64,000 nucleotides of DNA from Brienomyrus brachyistius. Taxonomy: Eukaryota > Chordata > Actinopteri > Osteoglossiformes > Mormyridae. Position numbers and translations under genes: made by a program. Positions 51,700 through 62,000 of the stretch are shown piece after piece. The notes under the pieces are model-generated. The model saw only the letters and a list, made by a program, of their open reading frames with translations, ran no database searches and was not told the DNA's origin. The DNA lies in assembly GCF_023856365.1 (NCBI RefSeq), contig NC_064538.1, positions 6,704,435 to 6,768,434 of the forward strand, given 5' to 3'. How positions within the stretch are numbered: the stretch's first letter is position 1; each line of letters opens with the position of its first letter.

Positions 51700-51935
51700 C
51701 TCTCATACACACACACACACGCACACATGCACGACACACACACAAACAAGTTTGTAATTATATCTTCGTGGGGACTCTCTATTCATTTCTATGGGAAAAA
51801 CTCTAATCCCAACATGATAACCTTAACCCAGCCCTACTTTAACCATAAGTAACCAAACAAAATACGAGACTTTTGGTATTTTAGTTTTTTGATTGCATTC
51901 ACAGATCTTTGTGGGGACCTGAAAAATGGTACACA
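51700..51935 (+). repeat. GTCCCCAC dispersed repeat, copy 3, 3'-truncated
   Basis: Begins in (ac)n, then cgtggggactctctattcat through ttgtggggacctgaaaaatg; the final palindromic part is missing. Intergenic. Confidence 0.82.
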
Positions 51936-52194
51936 GTTTTGTAAGTAAATTAATAATACAAAGCACATTTATCAAAATTACACTTTACCATTTCAACCAT
52001 TCTTTTTCAGCATCATTTTCCTGTTTATTTTACGCAGGGAGCCGGCACACATTATGGGTCTGAGATGTCCGTCTGCCTGCCTTGTTGAATAAAAATCTTT
52101 GTCTGGTTTTTTACTTTCTGCACCTGAACTTTCCACCTCTTTCTATGAACTGGATCTGACAATAATGAAGGACAAGAGCGTCCATCCTCCCACC

Positions 52195-52440
52195 ACCATG
52201 GTTGGGGGCTGGATTCCTGCCCCTTGCTGTGTGTGTAGAGTTTGTGTGATGGTCCCTTGTATGCTGAGATTCCCTCTGGGTACTCCCGGTCTGGCAGCTC
52301 AAAAATGTGAGTTTAGATGCACTGGTTTCTCTAAATTGCCCATAGTGAATGTACGCCAGGACTGGCAGCCTGTTTAGGATGCTGGCCTACCTCCCTCAGA
52401 CTCAGATAAGTAGTTTTTGAAGATGGATGGATAGAAATCG
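52195..52440 (+). mobile_element. diverged SINE fragment
   Basis: tgtgtgtagagtttgtgtga through a terminal gatggatggat follows the order of the SINE at 16143 with many substitutions. Confidence 0.6.
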
Positions 52441-53559
52441 CTTTCCATCTAAAACGTGGTAGCTACCCTTAGACAAATGGCAGTTTTCTTGCACGTTTGG
52501 GCATATCTGTATCTAAACTCATACAGTACAGACATAATCAAATGTGTATGTATGACTGTTCAGACTTTAATTGAGCTCATGAGTCATTGCCAGTCTGCAG
52601 GATAAATCTACATTCATGATTCACCTTTTCGTTTAATCTTCTTCCCTCCTGCACCCAGCTACTTTTATATGGTCAAATTAGAGATATACAAGTGAATATA
52701 AACTCTAATTATTGTATGAGGACCCAGTAATTGAGCAGGTCAGACGAGCTTGCAGTAACCATTACACAGCTGCACTCTGTACCTTACAGCGATCACCAGC
52801 ACTTAGATATAAAAGTACCATAGACCATTTCTGAGACTGAGTACAGAGATTGTACCCTGAATGATGTGCGGAAATGCTCCGAAAAGAGTTTTGATTTTTG
52901 GGTGTGGGACATTTCAAGGTCAACCGCATGTTCTGTGTGTATTATCTGTGTACTTTGTTGGTGTCTAGCATGATCTCTGTGAGCGTATTTTGTCATGCAT
53001 GAGTGTGTCTGCTTTGTGGTGCATTCTCTCACTCTTTCATGGGACAGGGAGTCAGTGCATTGGAGTGCTTAAGTTTGCACACTTGAGGTTTTGTTGGGGG
53101 TGTTCCTGTACAAAACAAAACAATGCATCACATTTTAGTGACCATTTTGGTATTGTTTTACCATTTCACCTTCACACAACATGTGCTAGTGGCGAGTTGT
53201 CATATCACGTGGCTGCTCAGTGGTCAACAGCGACCTGGTGCCCAGCCGTCACACAAAGACCCCACGAGGCTCCCAGCTCCTCTCATTCTGCCACACATAA
53301 GCAGCCATCTGGGCTATCAGCCACTGGCTATACTCATTTGCTCCATTCCATATGTGGAATTCAGCTTTTAATTAACGCAACATGAGTGAAATCATCCTAT
53401 AAAAGGAACATTAGTCAGGGTGTGACTCAGAGAAAGCGAGCAGTGACTCGGGCTAAGGCTCAAGGAAAGAAATCGTAGGCGCTGGGGCCAATGGCAGGAA
53501 AGAGCTGATGCCCCTTCGACTTTGACGCATGGGATCAGGATTAGTAAGGCACACTGGTG

Positions 53560-53822
53560 ATAAATGGATTGCATTTATATAGCGCTTTTCTACTCCTACG
53601 AGTACTCAAAGCACTTTACATTTTATGCCACACATTCACCCATTCATACACACATTCACACACTGGTGGCAGAGGCTGCCATGCAAGGCGCCAACCTGCT
53701 CACTGGGAGCAATTTGGGGTTCAGTGTCTTGCTCAAGGACACTTTGGCGGGGTCAGGAGGAACCAGGGCTCAAACCTGCAACCCTCCAGATGCTGAACGA
53801 TAGTACTGCCTACTGCACCACC
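53560..53822 (+). mobile_element. interspersed repeat (tatatagcgcttttctact family)
   Basis: The run from 'ggattgcatttatatagcgc' to 'tactgcctactgcaccacca' is a repeat common in fish genomes. Its overlapping ORFs have no protein-like composition. Intergenic. Confidence 0.65.
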
Positions 53823-56094
53823 ATCAGAAGAAGAGGTTTGATTACCAACTAAGTCTTTATTTACACAGAATCCTAATATTTCAGCTGCAGTTTTTGTCTG
53901 TGAGAAAATAAGACATAGACATGTTTTAGACATAGTTGATGAACCTTTCTTGCTTGAAGGATTGGGACAAACATACTAGCAGAGTTGCCAACTTTGGTCA
54001 GCTGGCTGGCGTGAGATTTTCAATTCCTGACAAGTCTGCACACACATGCACACGCATTTACATGTATGTAAGAGATTTATTACCTTGTAAACAGTCTGTA
54101 GGGTTTGCAAACTGCCCCAATGCTTTTGATGTAGCTAATTTTAGATTTATAATGGAATAATATAGATTTGCAGTAAGATTTCTTATGTAAACGTGAGAGT
54201 CTGAAAGCGTACATGTCATGCCAGATGCGTGAGAGTTGGCAGCCCTGTGCTAGGATGTGTGCTGTAAGACTGGGTTGTGGAATTTCTGTGTTGAGGTGAT
54301 GTCAGGTGATGGGCCCATACAATTACATGGGCTTAATCGCCAATAACATAAACGTCTTTTTTTGTTTCTACCTCAGACAGCACGCCAGGTCTTGCTGAGC
54401 CCTCTGCAAACCCAGTGTTTATGTTTCCTTGCCCCTGCCCTCTTTATTAAAGCTTGAATGTCTTTTACGTTTGTCTCTCTCCCTCGGTTTGTTAAACCCA
54501 AAATCCTAAAGCCCTTGACATCCTCATGTCATCTGGAGCTCAAGCAAAGCATATCTTGCAAGTGCTATAAAAACTAGATGCTATTATTAAAAGAGATTGA
54601 TTTGAACTGTGTAGTATTCTTTGACTTCATGGCCCATATGTGCATTATCACATAGCTGTGATAACCTAAAAGTCCAGGGACAACCAAGGATAACAAAGTA
54701 GATGACATAGCTGCTAGCCCCTTCACCCGCCCCCCCATCTAATCCTTGCTCCTCCCAAACCCCCATCCGCTACAATTTCTAGCCCCCCTTATACGCTCTC
54801 CCAGCTACTCCAAAAAAATCACTGTTGAAAACCCAACTTTGTGCAGCTTGTCTCAATGTAATCAGGTTCACCAGATCTGCGTCAGTTAGCTGTCCTTTCA
54901 TGTGCCAATACTTTTAGAGTTTCCTGTGTTCACAAGACCAAGCATCTACTGTCACCGCCCTTTCGTTCCTTTGCTGCCATCTAGTGCCTCATAAGGTCAC
55001 GTGTCTTCTGCATTTACCAGTTCTGCCACTAAGCAGCATTACTTCCATTTTTGTGTGATTTATCTCAATATTTGACCAGTTCCAGATCTCTACCCGTACA
55101 ATCTGTCTGCGATGTTTGAAAAAGTTCATTCAATTTTAGTGCAACTACTGGATTTTTCTCAGAATTCAATCAGGTCCAGATCTTCACCCACACCATGCAT
55201 CTGCAAAGCTTTAAAAAGTTCCATAAAATACTTTTTGAGTTATCGTGCTTATGGCGTCTGAGGCTGTCCTTCTCTTTGCTATCAATATGCATCTTTATCA
55301 TACAATAATCTATCAACAAACAACAAATTAACAAATGACACACAGAGAAGCTGTTTAACAAAGAAAGCAGAAAAACACACTGGATGAGTCTACATAAACT
55401 ATCTGCCCTTTGTTGGCCTTTAAATTTGTTTCTAATGAAAAGTTTTCCAACTTACATAATGTGACATTTAGGTTTTCAGATCAATTTTGCTGGTCACACT
55501 GATACACTTTGCTGGCACTAATCAGCACTGGACGAAGTTTTTTCCAAGGTGTTATTTGGACAAGTGGTGGGTGGGCAACACAAGACCTGTGAATAAAGAA
55601 AACAAGAAAGAAGGGTAGAGACTGCCAGAGACCCGAGAAGAATAGGAAACTGTCATCATCATCCTCAGCCATCTCTTTAGCAAATTCCAAATCTTGATTA
55701 TTTCGTCAGACACCCCCAGCACTGTTAGAATATCTTACACATGACTGCCATCTTCTGGAAGCCTTTGCTCTTGTCTCTCTTTGTTAAAATACCTGCGGGT
55801 AATTTCCCAACTGATCTGCATAGAGCAGATGGGGGAAGGTGGGGGGGAGGGCTCAAGCCAAGCTCTCAGCAGCATCACCTTCCATTTAGCTTACATTTTA
55901 AGTTCAGCGTAAGCTTAATGTGAAAGAATTATTTCATCCAGGAAGGATCTCATTCAAAATGACTGATAACCTTACAGTGCTGTTTATAAACCTGGACTAT
56001 CCCTGAAGGTACAACTTTTTCAGAGCCTGAAGCCTTAAGCCTGGCGGCACATTCTCACTGCAATTCCTGCTTATAATACTCACAGTTCACACAC

Positions 56095-56396
56095 ACGCAC
56101 GTGTACACACACACACACACAGGCATGTAATCATATCTTTTTGGGGACCGCTCATTCATTTCTATGGGAAAAATGCTAATGCTAACTATGACAACCTTAA
56201 ACCCTACCCAGCCCTAACCATAACCATAAGTAACCAAACAAAATAGAAGAGTTTTTGCATTTTTAGTTTCTTCGTTGCAGTCACGGATTTTTATAAAAGA
56301 GTTTTTTCCAGTTTCCTGGTCCCCATAAAGTAAAAAAAATGGGTATTCATCACGCTGTGGGGACATTTGGTCCCCACAATGTAAGGTATACCTGGA

Positions 56397-56480
<84 letters not shown>
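56095..56480 (+). repeat. GTCCCCAC dispersed repeat, copy 4, between two (AC)n tracts
   Basis: Begins in (ac)n, runs through ggggaccgctcattcatttc and 'gtggggacatttggtcccca', and ends in about 80 bp of pure (ac)n at 56399-56480. Intergenic, downstream of uqcrc1. Confidence 0.87.
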
Positions 56481-56483
<3 letters not shown>

Positions 56484-56921
56484 CAGCTCTGTTGCTTTTA
56501 ATCAATAAGCATTTCATACATACTTTGTCAAATGAATCTTGTTGGTGGACGTTTAGATTTTTAACAAAAAACACCTTAAAACATCATTCCAGATCAGTGC
56601 CACTAACAAGGCCTATTTACTCGCTCTATTGGGCCCCAAATGACAGTAATTCTTCTAGAGTCCATTCAATACAAGAACCAGTCTTTACATTACTGGGATA
56701 GCTGGATGACTTACTACAATCGCACCATTAAATATATACCGTTGGATGTGACAGAGAGTGTGTAACATTATCACAACATTTGCATCAATATTTAGGGATG
56801 AACAAACCGATGATTATTGAATGAACTGAAACAAGTGGATAGATCACACTGGCCATCGAATAACACAAAGGAATCAATAGACTCAGTTCTTTGCTTTTTA
56901 AGTTTAATTTGTCTTTCTTTT

Positions 56922-56927
56922 TTTATT
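56922..56927 (-). terminator. polyadenylation signal AATAAA, candidate for uqcrc1
   Basis: The plus strand reads TTTATT at 56922-56927, which is AATAAA on the gene strand, about 614 nt after the uqcrc1 stop. No other canonical AATAAA was noticed between it and the stop, but I did not search exhaustively. Confidence 0.5.
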
Positions 56928-57071
56928 GCCAGACTGAGGCATATTTACAGTGCTGAAACAAATCATACCACAAACACTGCCATCCTCTGTGAAGTGTTGT
57001 TACACACTGCCAACATTAACTCTGCTAAGACAAGGCAGCTTCAAAGCACTGAACTATCCAATACATCACAC

Positions 57072-57243
57072 CAGGGATCCCCACTCCGGTCTTGGAGGGC
57101 CAGAATCCAACACAATTTGCCAATTTCCCAGCTCAAAGGTACCTAACAAACCTGGTAATTAGCTGATTAAGATGTGTTTGAGCACGGAAATCCGCTAACA
57201 GTGTTGGATTCCGGCCCTCCAGGACAGGCACTGGGGAATCCTG
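57072..57243. mobile_element. short MITE with CAGGGATCCCCACTCC-type termini
   Basis: About 172 bp with imperfect terminal inverted repeats: caggga-tccccactccgg then tggagggcc on the left, ggccctccagga then cactggggaatcctg on the right. It lies in the predicted 3' UTR of uqcrc1. No clear target duplication was found. Confidence 0.75.
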
Positions 57244-57540
57244 ATCAACATCATCATTCACGTCTGCTACCTTAAACAGCAGGAAGTTACACTCTTGGGT
57301 CAGAACCATTTATCCATTAAAAAGGATTCACACAAAACCCACTACATCACTGTCCCTCTGATACAGTACAACTAATGGGTAGAGATGTGAGGGAGGGGAT
57401 TTATCACGCTGTACACAGCTGAGTGCTGAAGGAGGAGCGACCTCAACTTAAAAGGAGTAACCTTTCACAGAGACATCATGGACTGGGAAGGAGACCGGAG
57501 GGACACGTCCACCTGAGGCCTTTGGGATTCTCTGCAGGGA

Positions 57541-59033
57541 TCAGAAGCGCAGCCAGTACATGCTGCTGCGCATCCTGTTGTAGTCAGGAAGCTGTTCGAT
57601 CGGCCCTGGGAGAAGAGAGAACGAGCATGTTGTGAACTGTGTGCAAACACACTACAGGCACTGGCTCAGCAACAACTATACGGCTACAAACATTAAAACG
57701 CTTCTTGTCGCATCTGCAAATTCCTTCCTCGTTCACAGAAAGGCCAACAGCGGTGACTCACCAACAGCAGCAACCGCGGGACATTTGTCATAGATGTATT
57801 TGGAACAGGTGTCCCGGACCGTCTTGGCGGTCACCGTCTGCGGGAAGAGGGCGAGATGAGAAGAGCCGCAGGGGCTGAGGGAAGCGCAAGCCACAGCAGA
57901 GACTGGACTACTCACGCTGATCCGGGCGTCCCACTCAGACAGGGGGATGCGGCGGCCGTGGTCCAGGACGTGCCTGCCTATGTCCTCGCAGGTTGGCGTT
58001 GTTCCTTCAGGAGCAGAGAAGAGAGTCAGCATCATGGGCACGTGGAGAGTCAGGACTGCAGCTCTATGAGCAGGCAGAGGGCTCTCAGAGTACAGCTTGA
58101 AAACCCTCTTCATGTACTCTGTTCTTTATTACATAAGCTACAGGTTGTTGTATTAAAAGACACCAACTTCAGTCGAAGAGAGAATGACTACAGACATACT
58201 GATACACACACACGCAAACACACAGATTAGATATCTATATCTTTGTGGGGACTCTCCATACCTTTCTATGAGCATAACCATAATCCCACATATGACAACC
58301 TTAACCCCTACCCAGCCCTAACCTTAACCATAAGTAACCAAACAAGATTTTTGGCTATTTTAGTTTTTTTATTGCAATCGCTGATTTTTATAAAACTGAG
58401 TTTCCTTTCAGATCTCCTTATGTCTCCCCTTACCTCCAATCTAAGCCCAGTCAGACCTCCTTATGTCTCCCATTATCTCCAATTTAAGCCCAGTCAGACC
58501 TCCTTATGTCTCCCCTAACCTCCAATCTAAGCCCAGTCAGACCTCCTCTCCTGTCTCCCATTATCTCCAATCTAAGCCCAGTCAGACCTCCTTATGTCTC
58601 CCCTAACCTCCAATTCAAGCCCAGTCAGGCCTCCTTACGTCTCCCCTTGAACCCTAGCCAAACCCAGAAGACCTTGTCAGGTCCTCCTTATGTCCTTATG
58701 GTGACCCACCATCCAGCTGTCCCACCAGGCTGGCCTTCAGTGCATTCTTGGCTCTCTCCACATCGCTCTCGGTCACCGTCGTGCACAGGTTCATCCTGAG
58801 GGTCAAACAGGGCCGTGTCAGCTGACGCGTCGGTAGGCTGCCGTCATACGGCACGAGCGAGACGCCACCCACCAGGCGTTCTGCACGGTGAACATCATGT
58901 CATCGATGTGGTGTTTGTCGGCGACGAAGTAGACGCCCAGGAGCCCCGTGTCGCTATAGGTGGTGTGGAAGGCCTGGTAGCTGTGGCACAGCTTCTCCAC
59001 CGCGGCTGTGCGGGCCAGACCGCTGCTCAGGTT
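57541..59033 (-). CDS. uqcrc1: uqcrc1 exons 9-13: C-terminal M16 domain
   Basis: Exons are 58873-59033 (161 nt), 58710-58795 (86), 57916-58004 (89), 57762-57837 (76) and 57541-57605 (65, with the stop). They encode [94 protein letters not shown] and the terminal [20 protein letters not shown]. Every segment has a direct human counterpart, and the protein ends at the same WLRF as human. A 43-bp tandem repeat lies in the intron at 58409-58646. Confidence 0.96.
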
Positions 59034-62000
59034 CTGCAGGGCAGCCACACGGGGGAGCCACATACCGACCAGCGTGTATCAGGCGTTGGCAGATAGTGAA
59101 CCGCTCAATTAAACCGGCCTCCTAAGGCACAGTCCTTTAATGGACTTTAACTCGATCATTAACCCAAAAACTCATATGTTGGTGACTTTGTTTGAAAAAA
59201 CAGGCTGAAAACCATCACAGTTTCTTAACCTTCCGTCTATACTATGCTACTGTCGTCTGTGGCAGCTTCCCCACTTCCGGAGCTCTTACCTACCCAGAGG
59301 ACGCAGGTAGTGCTACACAGCTGAATGTTTCATACCATGTCAGCATTTCTAACTTTCTCATGGCAAGAACCAGGTTCAGCCAATAACTATTCATACAGAG
59401 AGGCGAATCTGATAAAACTGGATGTGCACGTATATTAAACAGATAAAATAATGGATATGTCAATGAGTAAATACATATCAAGGTATCTATCCGAACTGAT
59501 AAGATGAACAAAAAAAAATGCTTAAAAATCCAAACACACATCAAGCTTAATATTAAAAGCCATGCATCAAATGTATTGGTGATAAAAATTCTAAAGCCGT
59601 TCCTGGTGACATTATTTAAAAACTCGTTACATTGGAGAATCAGAATAGAGGATTCCTAGTCACCAAGGGCAAGAAGAGATGAATAAACTGAGTTTACTTA
59701 GTCCTATTTTCATATTTACTCAGGGTCATTTCAGCCAGGTTTTGTTGGTTCCCATTGAACACAGGGCTCACCTTCCCTCCCCCAGAAGTGACGTCATAGC
59801 TGCCGATTAGGGCGTTGGCCACAAGCAGGGGGATGATGTCAGCACTGTTGGTGCCGGCGCCCTCCACGGCGATGGCGACGTGCGCCAGGGGCATGGCATC
59901 GTCTCGCATGCGGATCTGCAGGGAGAAACGTGGAGGGGGGGGGGCGTAACTCAAGCATTCAGTAGTAAAGCCCATTACATATTTAACAGCCGGTTGCTGG
60001 GTTTCCACATGATGAATGTGGCAGACATGCTAACTGGGAGGCTGCTTTGGAGCTGGGCCCCATGAGAGGTGCGCTCCCACTTACCTCGCTGCCCGTGAAG
60101 CGGCAGCGAGCCCGAACCGGCACGCCGTCACCTTCAGAGTCCAGCGACATGCCGCCCAGGTGCTGCCTGGCCAGGCTGACCAGCTCGTCATGACGAACAC
60201 CTGCAGAGGAGCGCGAGGGGAGTGAGGAACCTATAGAAATCCAGGCCCAGGCTCCAACCCCCCCACTCACTGCGACTCACCTCCAGCGGCAGCCAGAACC
60301 ATGCGGGGGGGGCGGTAGTGGCTACTGATGAAGTCCACCAAGTTCTGACGGGTCAGAGTCCTTTGACGGGACACGGCGGAAAAATCAAGGAGAGAGAGAC
60401 TCACATTCAAGTACCAAAAGTGCTGAGCTGTTGGGCTGGGTGAGAACATTCTGGACTGAAGGAACAAGAAACACTGGGTGTCACTGTGTAGCCTTAAGGC
60501 TGATTTCTACTTCGGCATGGAATCTATGCCAGACTGATGGCGAGGAGTGAGTGAGTGAGTGAGTGAGTGAGTGAGTGAGTGAGTGAGTGAGCGAGCGAGT
60601 GAGTGAGCGAGCGAGTGAGAGCACCTGGCGTTGTGCGAGGGCCCCAGCACGCTCTGGCCCAGCGGGGTGCCCTGGAAGGCGGTGGCATGCAGCATGTCCA
60701 GGCAGACGTCCTGCAGGCTGTTCTCCACCTCCTCCAGCTCCCGCAGCACTGCGGCCCGCTGCCGCTCCAGGTCCGCCTCGCTCAGGGCGCTGCTCTGCAC
60801 CACCTCCGCCAGGAGCTCCACCGCTGGGGGTGACGACGTGACAGCAGCAGAAGAAACAACGAATCAGCCGTTTTTAAGCTTTCCCTAGACATACGACCCT
60901 TGATACTTAAGAAGGTTACATAGTTCAGACGATGTCCGGACAAAATGAAATCGAACACATCAGTGGGAACAATCTGTCACATACTTAAAATGATGGCGTT
61001 TTGCTGCCTTGAGTTCCATGGAGTTTCCATGGCAGAAGGAAAAATGATTGGTTCAAAGAGATAACCAATAAGATTTTGTATGGGAGGTGGGTCCAAGCAA
61101 CTAAAGAAGGCTGGACCAACCAATCAGATATCTTGGTCTTCCATCATTTTTCCTTCTGCCCTCAGAACATTTATGCAAGCATCCATGAGCTTGCCTTGAC
61201 CCCTTGTTTAGTTTAGCCAAATGTGGGCAGTGGGTGGGATCAGAACTAACGAAAAAAGTTTGTCTCAGGACCCTGCAGAGCAGGTCCTCACCTTTGGGAA
61301 GGTCCTTGGCCAGAGCCTTCATGTAGAAGGCAGTGCGCTCTCGAGACGTGTAAGCGCTCAGGTGAGCGCCCATCGACTCCACCTCCTGCTCAAGGACCGA
61401 CTGGGAGTGCTTCTTCGTGCCCTGGGGAGGGGCAATGAAACAGAGGGGAGAGATGAAGGGGAAGGGCTCAAACAGCATGGGGAAGATTCTGTGACTGAGA
61501 AACACCCGGCTTGACGGGGGGCAGAACTACAGGCACCTTAAAGGCCATGTGCTCCAGGAAGAAGCCCGCGCCATTGGTCGTCTCCGTTTCATAGCGGCTC
61601 CCACAGCTGATCCACAGACCCACCTGAGGGGGACAGGAGCACACCGGGAGGTGATCCTCTGGTGGGTCTCAATACCAAGAATGCAAAGATTATACTTATG
61701 TTCTTGGCATGAGCGGTTTTGTTAACTTGCTGCCCGAGAACGAACTTGGAACGCAATGAACCATGGGATGGATCTCGTTGGTGAAATTTTCAATGTGATA
61801 AATGAATGCAAAGCAGTATATAGTAAGGAACTGTAGGGGATGAACAGATAGGACATCTTGGCTCAGTGGGACATTGAAGCCCAGCATACAGAGTGTTCAG
61901 AAAGTATCATTAGCAAATCTCAAACAACATGCATAAGCAGACCTCCGAAGGCCTCAAAAGTAGAATAGAAGCCACATTTGCACAAATAAAAAGGCCTGAC

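Larger units (their letters stand above)
50054..56094. other. intergenic, no gene recognised
   Basis: Contains the listed repeats at 51700, 52195 and 53560. The rest (50054-51690, 54000-56090) shows no domain-bearing ORF, RNA gene or clear regulatory site by eye. Confidence 0.55.
56905..57540 (-). other. uqcrc1: uqcrc1 3' UTR (predicted)
   Basis: After the stop codon the minus strand continues about 615 nt to a canonical AATAAA at 56927-56922, so the transcript should end near 56900-56910. The UTR contains a MITE-like inverted-repeat element at 57072-57243. Its end is inferred from the signal only. Confidence 0.6.
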
